Program-made: the position numbers and the translations under genes
Assembly: GCF_030684675.1 (NCBI RefSeq)
Contig: NZ_JAUXXZ010000013.1
Coordinates: 1 to 61,581 of the forward strand
DNA: 61,581 nucleotides
Source of the DNA: Daejeonella sp.
Lineage (GTDB): Bacteria > Bacteroidota > Bacteroidia > Sphingobacteriales > Sphingobacteriaceae
Direction: 5' to 3'
Notes under the pieces: generated by a model
What the model saw: only the letters and a program-made list of their open reading frames with translations
What the model was told of the DNA's origin: nothing
Databases searched by the model: none
Part shown: positions 34,469-43,915 of the stretch, piece after piece
How the letters are laid out: each line of letters starts with the position of its first letter
Position numbering within the stretch: position 1 is the first letter of the stretch

Positions 34469-35208
34469 AGAAAACCCTCATTCTGTGTATTTTTTTTATT
34501 TTTTCAATAAATAGATTGTCCGCACAGGAGAGCTGGGGCGGGGGTGTTGATGGAGAACAACTGCATTTTGGTTTTACATTTCAGTACGTTGCCTCAGAGT
34601 TTAAAATCTTAAAGCTGGCGCAATGGAAGGGCCCTTTTATCGATCCGTTTAACGGACTTCCAATGATAAACAGTGAAATGAGAAGCCTTTCATCTCCTGT
34701 TACTCCCGGATTTGGATTAGGCTTTGTTTCTGATTACCGACTCGGAGATAATGCCAATCTGCGTTTTACACCGGGAATGGTATTTTCTGATAGAATTGTT
34801 AATTATGAATTTGCTGATCCGACTTTTAACGTACAGAAAAAGGTTCAGGCAACGTTGATGGATTTACCTTTGGGTATAAAACTAAAATCAGACAGAAGGC
34901 GGAATTTCAGGGCTTATATGATAGCCGGTGCAAAATATTCAGTCGATATTACTTCGAAAAAGAAAACAGATGATATAGCATTAAGTCCCGAAGCAAAATA
35001 TCTTAAAAACAATAAAAATACCGTTTGGTATGAAGCAGGAGTTGGATTTGACCTCTACTTTGAATTTTTCAAAATGTCTCCGGAGATCAAGTTCGCTCAA
35101 TCAATGAAAAGTGTACTCAGGGATGATGACAGACTTGAAAACCCCTATACATCACCTATAGATAAATTATTTATCCGAAATTTTCAGTTCAGCCTGTATT
35201 TTGAATAG
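34465..35208 (+). CDS. porT: type IX secretion system outer-membrane protein PorT
   Basis: From the ATG at 34465 the product is 247 residues with a signal peptide (about 1-21, ending LSAQ). The mature part is a predicted eight-stranded barrel: alternating strands such as LHFGFTFQYVASEFKIL and VWYEAGVGFDLYFEFF, with a final strand ending in FQFSLYFE, the aromatic C-terminus of outer-membrane barrels. Size, position behind menG and the N-terminal pattern fit PorT, needed for T9SS export. It is translationally coupled to menG. Confidence 0.85.
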   Translation: MKKTLILCIFFIFSINRLSAQESWGGGVDGEQLHFGFTFQYVASEFKILKLAQWKGPFIDPFNGLPMINSEMRSLSSPVTPGFGLGFVSDYRLGDNANLRFTPGMVFSDRIVNYEFADPTFNVQKKVQATLMDLPLGIKLKSDRRRNFRAYMIAGAKYSVDITSKKKTDDIALSPEAKYLKNNKNTVWYEAGVGFDLYFEFFKMSPEIKFAQSMKSVLRDDDRLENPYTSPIDKLFIRNFQFSLYFE

Positions 35209-35249
35209 CATTTCCTAAGAATTCCTTAATTTCGGGTTTTCAAATAATT

Positions 35250-36005
35250 ATGTCAAAAATAGCTTTAATTACCGGTGCAACTGCCGGAATTGGCGAAGCA
35301 TGCGCCCGCCTCTTTGCCCAACAAAATTACGACCTTATTATTACCGGTCGCCGGACTGAACGTTTAGATGCCCTGGCTCAGGATCTGGTTAATGAATATG
35401 GTATTCGGGTTAATACACTGACTATGGATGTTAGAAATAAAGAGGAGGTTGGAAAACTGGAGACTTTATCGGATGATTGGAAAAAAGTTGATGTATTGAT
35501 TAACAATGCCGGTTTATCGCAGGGCATGGATCCAATCAATGCCGGAAGTACCACTGATTGGGAAGTGATGATCGATACCAATATCAAAGGCTTATTATAC
35601 GTAACCAAAGTTGTTTCAAACTGGATGATCAAACATAAATCCGGACACATAATCAACCTTGGTTCAATTGCCGGAAAGGAAACCTATCTGAACGGAAATG
35701 TGTATTGTGCAACTAAACATGCAGTTGATTCCCTGAATAAAGCAATGCGGATTGATCTTCTGCCTCATAAGATTAAAGTAACAGGTGTACACCCGGGAGC
35801 TGTGGATACAGAATTTTCGCAAGTTCGTTTTCATGGAGATCGGGAACGTGCTAAAAAAGTTTACGAAGGATATGAGCCTCTGCATGCACAGGATATTGCC
35901 GAAACTATCTGGTTTGCAGTGTCCCGTCCCGTACATGTAAACATAAACGATATGATCGTGATGCCAACAGCACAGGCGAGCACTTCTCATCATTTAAAAG
36001 AATAG
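35250..36005 (+). CDS. short-chain dehydrogenase/reductase
   Basis: The 251-residue protein has the NADP-binding motif TGATAGIG (8-15) with RRTER following (the arginines suggest NADP), NNAG (85-88), catalytic S139 and YxxxK at Y152/K156, and GAVDTEF. It matches the YdfG-type 3-hydroxy acid or serine dehydrogenase group. The substrate is not determined. It stands 41 bp behind porT and could be read from the same promoter. Confidence 0.9.
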   Translation: MSKIALITGATAGIGEACARLFAQQNYDLIITGRRTERLDALAQDLVNEYGIRVNTLTMDVRNKEEVGKLETLSDDWKKVDVLINNAGLSQGMDPINAGSTTDWEVMIDTNIKGLLYVTKVVSNWMIKHKSGHIINLGSIAGKETYLNGNVYCATKHAVDSLNKAMRIDLLPHKIKVTGVHPGAVDTEFSQVRFHGDRERAKKVYEGYEPLHAQDIAETIWFAVSRPVHVNINDMIVMPTAQASTSHHLKE

Positions 36006-36063
36006 GGGAAAGGCATGCTGCTGGAATAAATGTAAAATTTACTCCCAACTAGTCAGGATTATG

Positions 36064-36071
36064 TAGTTTTG
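36064..36071 (+). promoter_or_regulatory. yqeY -7 box
   Basis: TAGTTTTG, 36 bases before the yqeY ATG. No clear -33 TTG. Confidence 0.35.
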
Positions 36072-36107
36072 CATTAATCACTAACCAAATTAAAATCATT
36101 TCAGGAA

Positions 36108-36557
36108 ATGCCTCTGCAACAAAATATTGATCAGGATATTAAATCCGCCATGTTGAGTAAGGATAGTACCCGTTTGCGTGGACTAAGGGCTATAAAAGCT
36201 GCTTTACTGGTTGCCAAAACAGAAAAGGGTGCCCAGGATGTACTTACAGAAGAAGCAGAACTTAAGGTTCTGCAAAAGCTGGCAAAGCAACGTAAAGAGT
36301 CTGCGGATATCTATCAGTCTCAAAATCGACCGGATCTGTATCAGATAGAACAGGAAGAGCTACAGGTCATTGAAGCCTATCTGCCAAAGCAGTTGGACAA
36401 AGATGCAATTACTGCTTTTATTAAAACAGTAATTTCTCAAACTGGTGCTTCAGGCATGAAAGATATGGGTAAAGTGATGGGAGTTGTAAGTAAGGATCTG
36501 GCTGGAAAGGCCGATGGCAAAACTGTTTCTGAGCTTGTAAAGGAGCTTCTTGGTTAA
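36108..36557 (+). CDS. yqeY: GatB/YqeY domain protein
   Basis: The 149-residue soluble protein is a complete YqeY. The N-terminal helices carry DIKSAMLSKDSTRLRGLRAIKAAL and the C-terminal domain ends MKDMGKVMGVVSKDLAGKADG. The domain is related to the tail of the GatB subunit of the tRNA amidotransferase, which contacts tRNA. Its own role is unproven. It appears monocistronic, with 130 bp before the next gene. Confidence 0.9.
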   Translation: MPLQQNIDQDIKSAMLSKDSTRLRGLRAIKAALLVAKTEKGAQDVLTEEAELKVLQKLAKQRKESADIYQSQNRPDLYQIEQEELQVIEAYLPKQLDKDAITAFIKTVISQTGASGMKDMGKVMGVVSKDLAGKADGKTVSELVKELLG

Positions 36558-36686
36558 TTATTGGATCATCCAGGAGTGAATTGATAATTAAGGCTTATTT
36601 TCTTTCTAATAAAATAAGTTTTTATATTGATTTAACTTTTAGACTTATACCTTAGCAGGTAAAAGAAAAATGTACTTAAAGATTCT

Positions 36687-37445
36687 ATGGAGTTCGAGAT
36701 AAAAGAAGAAAACGGTTTTAAATACATTGAAGAGGGAGAAGGAGAAGTGCTCTTATTGCTTCATGGCTTAATGGGTGCACTTAGTAACTGGACTGATGTT
36801 GTTCAAGAATTTAAAAAGGATTACAGGGTGATTATACCCTTGTTACCATTATATGATCTTCCATTGCTAACCACAGGGGTAAAAACGCTTGCCAAGTTTA
36901 TTCATAAGTTTGTAAAATATAAAAAGCTGAAAAATATAACCGTTCTTGGTAATTCCCTTGGCGGTCATGTAGGCTTAATATATACACTCAATCATCAGGA
37001 AGAAGTAAAAGCTTTGGTTTTGACCGGCAGTTCTGGTTTGTATGAAAATGCTTTCGGAGGATCTTTCCCCAGACGTGAAAGTTATGATTTCATAAAGGAA
37101 AAGGTTGAATTTACGTTTTATGATCCTGCTACAGCGACAAAGGAACTAGTTGATGAGGTTTACCAGATAGTGAATGACAGGATAAAGGTGATTAAGATCC
37201 TTGCTATGGCCAAATCAGCCATCAGGCATAACATGTCAAAAGACATTTATAAGATCAAAGTTCCGGTTTGCCTTATCTGGGGAAAAGATGATAAAATAAC
37301 TCCGCCGGAAGTAGCTGCGGAGTTTAATCAGTTATTGCCCGATTCTGAATTGAACTGGGTTGATCTATGTGGTCATGCTCCAATGATGGAACGGCCTGTT
37401 GAATTTAATGCACATTTAAAAAGGTTTTTAGATCGTATATACTAG
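36687..37445 (+). CDS. alpha/beta hydrolase
   Basis: The 252-residue enzyme has the oxyanion region LLLLHGLMG (22-30), the nucleophile elbow GNSLGG with S90, an aspartate near D202 in WGKDDKITPP and H230 in CGHAPMMERP, so the triad is complete. No signal peptide. Substrate unknown. It is the first gene of a tight plus-strand run (hydrolase, CBS protein, nadK, porG) with gaps of 9, 9 and 17 bp, and sits beside cell-envelope genes as in other Bacteroidota. Confidence 0.88.
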   Translation: MEFEIKEENGFKYIEEGEGEVLLLLHGLMGALSNWTDVVQEFKKDYRVIIPLLPLYDLPLLTTGVKTLAKFIHKFVKYKKLKNITVLGNSLGGHVGLIYTLNHQEEVKALVLTGSSGLYENAFGGSFPRRESYDFIKEKVEFTFYDPATATKELVDEVYQIVNDRIKVIKILAMAKSAIRHNMSKDIYKIKVPVCLIWGKDDKITPPEVAAEFNQLLPDSELNWVDLCGHAPMMERPVEFNAHLKRFLDRIY

Positions 37446-37454
37446 CAGAGCTAT

Positions 37455-38117
37455 ATGTTTGCACACGAACTCATATCGGATAGTATCCCATCTTTAAGAA
37501 CTTCTGATACTGTTCAGAAGGTGCATGAAAGGATGGCTGAGTTTCGTGTGAATCACCTTCCGATAGTTAATGACAAGCAATTTTTGGGACTCGTTTCGGA
37601 TGAAGACCTGGTTGAGGTTCAGGATTCAAATGCTCCTGTGGGCAGTTTAAGCTTGGCTCTTCATAATCCTTTTGTATACGAAGAACAGCATATTTATGAT
37701 GTAATTCGTTTATTCTATGAGCAGAAATTAAGTCTGGTACCTGTTCTCGATTCCAATAAAAACTACAAGGGACTTATTTCCATAAATACTATGATGGAAT
37801 ATGTTGCCACAATTACCTCAGTGAAAGAGCCCGGAGGGATCATTATTCTCGAGATTACGAACAGGAATAATTCACTTGCGCATATTTCACAGATTGTAGA
37901 ATCAGATAATGCCCAAATTCTGAGCTCTTATGTTCAATCATTTCCTGATTCTACTAAACTTGAAATTACATTAAAACTCAATCGTACAGATTTATCCTCT
38001 ATTATAGCTTCTTTTCTTAGATATGATTATCATGTCAAGGCTACCTTTAATGATACCAAATCAGACGATGGTACTTCAGACAGATATGATCAGCTAATGA
38101 ACTATCTCGATATCTAA
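37455..38117 (+). CDS. CBS-domain protein
   Basis: The 220-residue soluble protein has two CBS domains (about 8-55 and 72-125; FRVNHLPIVN and KLSLVPVLD are the paired strand-helix motifs). An ACT-like C-terminal part begins near GGIIILEIT (137). CBS pairs bind adenosine nucleotides and switch partner proteins. It lies 9 bp before the NAD kinase gene, so it might sense adenylates or NAD-related ligands, but this is inference. Confidence 0.87.
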   Translation: MFAHELISDSIPSLRTSDTVQKVHERMAEFRVNHLPIVNDKQFLGLVSDEDLVEVQDSNAPVGSLSLALHNPFVYEEQHIYDVIRLFYEQKLSLVPVLDSNKNYKGLISINTMMEYVATITSVKEPGGIIILEITNRNNSLAHISQIVESDNAQILSSYVQSFPDSTKLEITLKLNRTDLSSIIASFLRYDYHVKATFNDTKSDDGTSDRYDQLMNYLDI

Positions 38118-38126
38118 AAGCACAAC

Positions 38127-39011
38127 ATGAAGATTGCAATTTACGGCAGGCAATTCAATAATACTGTATTACCACATGTTCAGCAGGTTTTCGACAGCCT
38201 CGCAGAACATGCTGTTGAAGCCTTTGTCTATGATAAATATAATCACTTCATCTCAGGCAAAATATTTTTCCCCAGGAAGTTTCAAATCTTTAGAAATTCT
38301 CAGGATCTTATCGACGCGAAGGTAGATGTGATGATCAGCCTGGGAGGTGACGGCACATTGCTCGATACTGTTACCCTGATTCGTGATTCAAACATTCCGG
38401 TTATCGGGATAAACTTCGGACGTTTAGGGTTTTTGGCCAGTATCAACAAGAGTGATATTGCCAATGCGATGATTAGTCTGGTTAACAAGGACTTTACACT
38501 GGACAAGCGCGTTCAGCTTTGTATAGAATCAGAACTGAAACTGTTTGGAAATGAAAATTTTGCCTTGAATGATGTAACAATTCATAAACGGGATACCTCG
38601 GCCATGATGATTGTGCATGCCTATCTCAATGGAGATTTTTTGAATTCCTATTGGGCAGATGGTATTATCGTAGCTACACCAACCGGATCAACAGCCTATT
38701 CTCTGAGTTGTGGTGGTCCTATTATATTCCCAGGTTCCGGAAATATGGTTGTTACCCCAATTTCCCCTCATAATCTGAATGTTCGGCCAATAGTCTTATC
38801 AGATACTAATATTCTTTCTTTCGAAATCGAAGGCAGAAGTTCGAAATACCTTTTAACCTGCGATTCCCGAACAGAGGTAATCGATACATCCATAAAAGTT
38901 AAAGTGAAAAAGGCTGGTTTTGGGATCAATTTGATCAGACTAAATAATGAAAACTATTTATCTACGTTAAGGAATAAATTGCTCTGGGGAATAGATACCA
39001 GAAATTATTAA
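38127..39011 (+). CDS. nadK: NAD kinase
   Basis: The 294-residue enzyme phosphorylates NAD to NADP with ATP or polyphosphate in the cytoplasm. The kinase motif SLGGDGTLLD (71-80) with catalytic D75, the second NAD-site motif LNDVTIHKR, and the glycine-rich TPTGSTAYSLSCGG are all present. It is the third gene in the run ending with porG. Confidence 0.95.
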   Translation: MKIAIYGRQFNNTVLPHVQQVFDSLAEHAVEAFVYDKYNHFISGKIFFPRKFQIFRNSQDLIDAKVDVMISLGGDGTLLDTVTLIRDSNIPVIGINFGRLGFLASINKSDIANAMISLVNKDFTLDKRVQLCIESELKLFGNENFALNDVTIHKRDTSAMMIVHAYLNGDFLNSYWADGIIVATPTGSTAYSLSCGGPIIFPGSGNMVVTPISPHNLNVRPIVLSDTNILSFEIEGRSSKYLLTCDSRTEVIDTSIKVKVKKAGFGINLIRLNNENYLSTLRNKLLWGIDTRNY

Positions 39012-39028
39012 GAACAGCTTTTGCATTC

Positions 39029-39823
39029 ATGCGTAGATTAGTACTTGTTATTACATTGCTTTCCGGAAGCTTCATTAGCTCAGCCCAAACCTGGGAATTT
39101 GGTGGATTTTTAGGCGGTGCAGGTTATATGGGCGATATTAATCCTGTTAAAGCATATAAACTAACAGATCCGGCCATTGGTGTTCAGATCAAACGAAATT
39201 TTGATGGTTACTGGTCCGCAAAGCTGAATTACATGTATGGCAAGGTTCGGGCAAGTGATGCTTCTTCTTCTAATACCTATCAGATTGAGCGGAATCTTGA
39301 TTTTCATTCCCCGGTGTCTGAGTTATCCATGCAGATAGAATTCAATCTATTCAGATATATGGCTGGTGCGGATTTTGGTTATGCAACCAGAAAATTGAGT
39401 CCTTATCTATTTACTGGTGTAGCTTCCTTTTCTTATAATCCCCTGACTAATTATAATGGTGATGAGCTTGAACTCCGGCTTCTGCAGACTGAGAATGTTG
39501 CTTACAAGAAAAGTGCAATCAGTGTGCCTTATGGAGCAGGGGTGAAATATAACATTAGCGGAAAATGGACAATCATTGCCGAGCTCGGCTATCGTACAGC
39601 TTTTACAGATTATCTGGATGATATCAGTGGCAGATATATTGATTTTAATGTTGTTTCTCCTGCGAGTTCTTTAACACAAGCTTTGGCTGACCGCTCGATC
39701 GTTGTTCCACAAATTGGAACGCCGGGAACACAAAGGGGTGACTTCAGGCCAAGGGATACGTATATGTTTGCAGGTGTTGGACTTACTTATACCTTCATCC
39801 CGATTAAGTGTCCTACCTTTTAA
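39029..39823 (+). CDS. porG: T9SS outer-membrane component PorG (DUF6089)
   Basis: The 264-residue protein has a signal peptide (about 1-19, ending SSAQ). It then has the DUF6089-type barrel start TWEFGGFLGGAGYMGDI, regular beta strands, and a final strand ending VGLTYTFIPIK. In Porphyromonas gingivalis PorG is encoded directly upstream of uppS, bamA and two ompH genes, the same order as here. PorG contacts the PorK/PorN ring of the type IX system from the outer membrane. The assignment rests on family look and gene order. Confidence 0.78.
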   Translation: MRRLVLVITLLSGSFISSAQTWEFGGFLGGAGYMGDINPVKAYKLTDPAIGVQIKRNFDGYWSAKLNYMYGKVRASDASSSNTYQIERNLDFHSPVSELSMQIEFNLFRYMAGADFGYATRKLSPYLFTGVASFSYNPLTNYNGDELELRLLQTENVAYKKSAISVPYGAGVKYNISGKWTIIAELGYRTAFTDYLDDISGRYIDFNVVSPASSLTQALADRSIVVPQIGTPGTQRGDFRPRDTYMFAGVGLTYTFIPIKCPTF

Positions 39824-39902
39824 GCTTTTTGGTCATTAAAAACAATTTATTACCAATGAAAATCTGTTTTATTTCTTGTAACAGATTAACGCAATTAAGT
39901 CA

Positions 39903-39910
39903 TAACTTTG
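39903..39910 (+). promoter_or_regulatory. uppS -7 box
   Basis: TAACTTTG in the 164-bp gap after porG, 77 bases before the uppS ATG; suggests that uppS-bamA-ompH-ompH has its own promoter. Confidence 0.4.
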
Positions 39911-39987
39911 CATCGCGAAATTTTGGAACAATTTTTCGGGATTAAGCATATAGAATTTGTTCCGGTTTTGAATGTTAAACTTAGTAA

Positions 39988-40728
39988 ATGAGCCTGATTG
40001 AACAGATAGATAAGGATAAATTGCCACAACATGTAGCAGTAATTATGGATGGAAATGGCCGTTGGGCAAAGGAAAAGGGAAAACTGCGGGTATTCGGTCA
40101 TCAGAATGGAGTTGTTGCCGTTCGCGATACGGTAGAAGGTGCAGTTGAACTGGGTATCAAATATCTGACACTCTATGCATTTTCAACCGAGAACTGGAAC
40201 AGACCAAAGCTTGAGGTAATGGCTTTGATGGAACTGCTTGTTTCAACTATAAGTAAAGAAACTAAAACTTTAATGGATAATGGGGTGCGTTTAAATGCTA
40301 TTGGAAATTTATCTTCTCTGCCAGAAAAATGCCGAAAACAATTAATTGAGACAATAAAGAAGACCGCATTAAATACAAATTGCACACTCACTCTTGCGCT
40401 CAGCTACAGTTCAAGATGGGAAATTACCGATGCAGCCAAAAGAATAGCTGTAAAAGTCAGGGATGGTGAGTTAAAAGCCGAGGAAATTACCGAGGACATT
40501 TTTGGCTCTCATTTGAATACAGCTGGTATTCCTGATCCGGAGCTGATGATCCGGACCAGCGGGGAACACAGGATCAGCAATTATCTTTTATGGCAAATTG
40601 CTTATGCTGAATTGTACTTTACTTCAAAATTATGGCCTGATTTCAGACGGCAGGATCTCTTTGAAGCCGTATTAGATTATCAGAAACGCGAGAGACGATT
40701 CGGGATGACAAGTGAACAGTTGAACTAA
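39988..40728 (+). CDS. uppS: isoprenyl diphosphate synthase (undecaprenyl type)
   Basis: The 246-residue cis-prenyltransferase has VAVIMDGNGRWAK with catalytic D21, the LTLYAFSTENWNR segment and the C-terminal RTSGEHRISNYLLWQ motif. It builds the long-chain lipid carrier for peptidoglycan and surface polysaccharides. First gene of the unit that continues with bamA and two ompH genes. Confidence 0.95.
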   Translation: MSLIEQIDKDKLPQHVAVIMDGNGRWAKEKGKLRVFGHQNGVVAVRDTVEGAVELGIKYLTLYAFSTENWNRPKLEVMALMELLVSTISKETKTLMDNGVRLNAIGNLSSLPEKCRKQLIETIKKTALNTNCTLTLALSYSSRWEITDAAKRIAVKVRDGELKAEEITEDIFGSHLNTAGIPDPELMIRTSGEHRISNYLLWQIAYAELYFTSKLWPDFRRQDLFEAVLDYQKRERRFGMTSEQLN

Positions 40729-40789
40729 TTTTCACTTTTAACACTTTTTAACAAGCTATTAGCTTAATTTAGCACCTTTAATACACCAA

Positions 40790-43336
40790 ATGAATCGCAT
40801 TCTCATACTGTTTTTACTACTTATATCCGGTACTTCTGCAATGGCCCAGTTTGGGAGAACTGGAACTCCAACACCAGCGAGACCTGCTGCATCTAATGAT
40901 GAACTTAGCTATCTGAATCCTAAAGATTTCGTTATCGGCGGAACAACTATTCTAGGAACAGAATTTTTGGATAAGGATGTTTTGATTACCATTTCTAAAT
41001 TAACCAAGGGCGACAGGATAACCGTGCCGGGAGATGCTACTTCCAATGCAGTTAAAAATTTATGGGCTCAGGGATTATTTGATGACGTAAAATTAAATAT
41101 TGCCGAAATCAGGTCTGATTCGATCTTTTTTGAGATCGAGGTTGTGGAACGCCCGCGTTTGACGAGAATCGAATTGATCGGGCTAAAAAAAGGCGAAGTA
41201 GCGGATGTCCGCGAAAAATTAAATGATAAAACAGGAAAAGTTGTCAATGAAAATTTATTAAAAACAACTACTGATATTATCAAGAAGCATTTTACTGAAA
41301 AGGGTTATCTCTTCGCGGATGTTTTGATTGCCGAAAGAAAGGATACTTCGGAAGCGAATAATAAGATTCTGGATATTACAGTTGAAAAGAACGACCGGGT
41401 TAAAATAAGTGAAATCGTCTTTACCGGGAATAAAGACTTTAAAAACAAAAGTTTAAAGAAATATCTCAAAAAGACCAAAGAAAAAGCTATTTACAAGGTA
41501 TTCGGGTCGGGTAAATTTCTGCAGAATAAGTATGATGAGGATAAGCTGAACCTTATATCTAAGATGCATGAAAAGGGCTATCGCGATGCTGAAATAGTCA
41601 AAGACACCACTTACCGGACCGGTAAAAGTACCATTGGTGTCAAAATTGACCTGCATGAGGGACCTAAGTATTATTTCGGGAATATAACATGGGCAGGAAA
41701 TGCGAAGTATTCTACCAAAGTTCTGGAGACAATTCTGGCAATCAATAAAGGAGAGGTGTTCAGTGAGAAAAAGCTTCAAAGAAAACTTACCAGTAGTCCG
41801 GGAGGAGACGATGTATCCTCACTTTATATGAACGATGGTTATCTTACTTTCAACGTGGATCCGGTTCAAACCAAGGTTTACGGTGATACCATCGACCTGG
41901 AAATGAGAATGTACGAAGGTCCGCAATACACCATTAACAATATTAAGGTCAAGGGTAATGAGCTAACCAATGATAAAGTAATTTTAAGAGAGATCCGGAC
42001 CAAACCAGGCCAGAAATTTTCCAAAGAGCTTATTGTAAGAAGTACACGCGAAATTGCACAATTAGGAAATTTTGACGATACTAAAACTGACCCTAAACCT
42101 ATCAATATCAATCCTAATGATGGTACGGTTGACATCGAATATAATGTAGTCGAAAAACCTTCTGATCAGATTGAATTGTCCGGAGGTTTCGGTGGGGGAC
42201 GTGTGGTCGGTACTTTAGGCTTAACTTTTAATAATTTCTCTGCGCGCAACCTCTTCAATAAAAGTGCATGGAAGCCATTACCTAAAGGAGATGGTCAAAA
42301 GTTGAGCATCAGGGGACAAACCAATGGTAAATTCTATCAGTCGTATAGTTTTTCGTTCTCTGAACCATGGTTGGGTGGAAAGAAGCCTATTTATTTTGGT
42401 ATAAGCGCCTTTACTTCCCTACAATCCAACGGACTTAGAAACGGGGATGCGAATCAACAGAAGATTCGCATGAATGGTATGACCTATAGTTTGGGTAAGC
42501 GTTTAAAATGGCCGGATGATTATTTTCAGGCGAATACCTCAATTAATCTACAGCAATACATCCTTAACAATTATAATGCATTCATTTTTTCGACAGGTAC
42601 TTCCTATAACTTTAACTTAACTCAGGAGATTAGCAGAAGCTCAGTCGATGCACCTATCTTCCCTACTTCAGGTTCAAATTTAAAATTAACTGTTCAGGCA
42701 ACCCCTCCTTATTCATTATTGAATAATAAGAATTATGCAATCGCAACAGATAAGGAAAAATACAGATTCACTGAGTATCATAAATGGAAATTTGAGTCTC
42801 AATGGTTTCAGCGTATCTATGGTAAGTTGATACTTAAGGCTCAGGCTCAATTCGGTTTCCTTGGTATTTACAATCAGGCGGTCGGGCAGTCGGCTTTCGA
42901 GCGATTTAAACTTGGTGGGGATGGTATGCAGGGATTTGATTTCCTTCAGGGATCTGAGATCATTGCAATGCGTGGTTATGCAAACAATGCCATTATTCCT
43001 GCCGGATCTAACCCAACGATTGCACAAGGATCAGGAAGTCCCTTGTTTAATAAATATGTTCTGGAATTAAGGCATCCGATTACCGCCAGTCAGACTGCAA
43101 CCATTTTCGTACTGGCTTTTGCTGAAGGCGGAAATACCTGGAATTCGTTCCGTGATTTCGCACCATTTAACATCAGACGTACGGCAGGAGTTGGAGCAAG
43201 AGTATTTTTACCTATTTTTGGGCTTCTTGGGATTGATTATGGCATCGCCTTCGATAAGATACCTGGTTTGCCGGATAGTGGAAGAAATCCATTTACATTC
43301 AGTATTTCACAGGCCTTAAATGGGGGATTTAATTAA
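40790..43336 (+). CDS. bamA: outer membrane protein assembly factor BamA
   Basis: The 848-residue Omp85 protein has a signal peptide (about 1-19). A low-complexity linker follows, then five POTRA domains (about 45-430, e.g. LTRIELIGLKKG, YTINNIKVKGNEL) and a 16-strand barrel. The barrel has GGFGGGRVVGTLGL at its start and the family VGARVFLPIFGLLGIDYGI near the end. It inserts barrel proteins such as PorT and PorG into the outer membrane. Chaperone genes of the OmpH type follow directly, 5 bp away. Confidence 0.95.
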   Translation: MNRILILFLLLISGTSAMAQFGRTGTPTPARPAASNDELSYLNPKDFVIGGTTILGTEFLDKDVLITISKLTKGDRITVPGDATSNAVKNLWAQGLFDDVKLNIAEIRSDSIFFEIEVVERPRLTRIELIGLKKGEVADVREKLNDKTGKVVNENLLKTTTDIIKKHFTEKGYLFADVLIAERKDTSEANNKILDITVEKNDRVKISEIVFTGNKDFKNKSLKKYLKKTKEKAIYKVFGSGKFLQNKYDEDKLNLISKMHEKGYRDAEIVKDTTYRTGKSTIGVKIDLHEGPKYYFGNITWAGNAKYSTKVLETILAINKGEVFSEKKLQRKLTSSPGGDDVSSLYMNDGYLTFNVDPVQTKVYGDTIDLEMRMYEGPQYTINNIKVKGNELTNDKVILREIRTKPGQKFSKELIVRSTREIAQLGNFDDTKTDPKPININPNDGTVDIEYNVVEKPSDQIELSGGFGGGRVVGTLGLTFNNFSARNLFNKSAWKPLPKGDGQKLSIRGQTNGKFYQSYSFSFSEPWLGGKKPIYFGISAFTSLQSNGLRNGDANQQKIRMNGMTYSLGKRLKWPDDYFQANTSINLQQYILNNYNAFIFSTGTSYNFNLTQEISRSSVDAPIFPTSGSNLKLTVQATPPYSLLNNKNYAIATDKEKYRFTEYHKWKFESQWFQRIYGKLILKAQAQFGFLGIYNQAVGQSAFERFKLGGDGMQGFDFLQGSEIIAMRGYANNAIIPAGSNPTIAQGSGSPLFNKYVLELRHPITASQTATIFVLAFAEGGNTWNSFRDFAPFNIRRTAGVGARVFLPIFGLLGIDYGIAFDKIPGLPDSGRNPFTFSISQALNGGFN

Positions 43337-43341
43337 GGAAT

Positions 43342-43872
43342 ATGAAAAGAATTCTTATTATAGCGTTATTATTGGTCTTTACGGGCTTAGAGGCATCTGC
43401 ACAGCGTTTTGCTTATGTGGATAGCGATTATATTCTGAAGCATATCCCTGAATATAATTCCTCTCAAAAGCAATTAGATGCACTTTCTGCACAATGGCAG
43501 AAGGAGGTGGATGCAAAGTTTATCGCGATTGAAGGACTTTTTAAAGCTTATCAGGCCGATCAGGTTTTACTCACCGAAGTGATGAGAAAGACAAGGGAAA
43601 ATGAAATAATTGAAAAGGAAAAGGAAGCAAAGGAATTTCAAAGACTTAAATTTGGCTTTGAAGGTGAACTTTTTCAGGTCAGGACTAAATTGATAAAACC
43701 TATCCAGGATCGTGTTTCTAAAGCAGTTCAGGCTGTTGCAGACGCTCAACAACTGGATATGATATTTGATAAAAACAGCGAGATTACACTATTGTATGCA
43801 AGTCCGCGTTTAGACAAAAGTAATGATGTAATTACCAGGTTAGGTTATAAACCCGGAACAATAAATAAATAA
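43342..43872 (+). CDS. OmpH/Skp-family periplasmic chaperone 1
   Basis: The 176-residue protein has a signal peptide (about 1-20) and the OmpH start RFAYVDSDYILKHIPEY. A long charged coiled-coil follows (about 40-125), with the C-terminal strand of family members (LDMIFDKNSEITLLYAS). As a trimer with tentacle-like helices it would hold unfolded outer-membrane proteins for BamA. It lies 5 bp after bamA. Confidence 0.92.
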   Translation: MKRILIIALLLVFTGLEASAQRFAYVDSDYILKHIPEYNSSQKQLDALSAQWQKEVDAKFIAIEGLFKAYQADQVLLTEVMRKTRENEIIEKEKEAKEFQRLKFGFEGELFQVRTKLIKPIQDRVSKAVQAVADAQQLDMIFDKNSEITLLYASPRLDKSNDVITRLGYKPGTINK

Positions 43873-43915
43873 GATCTCTCACAAATTATAAACAAAAAAC
43901 AGAATACAAGAAAAA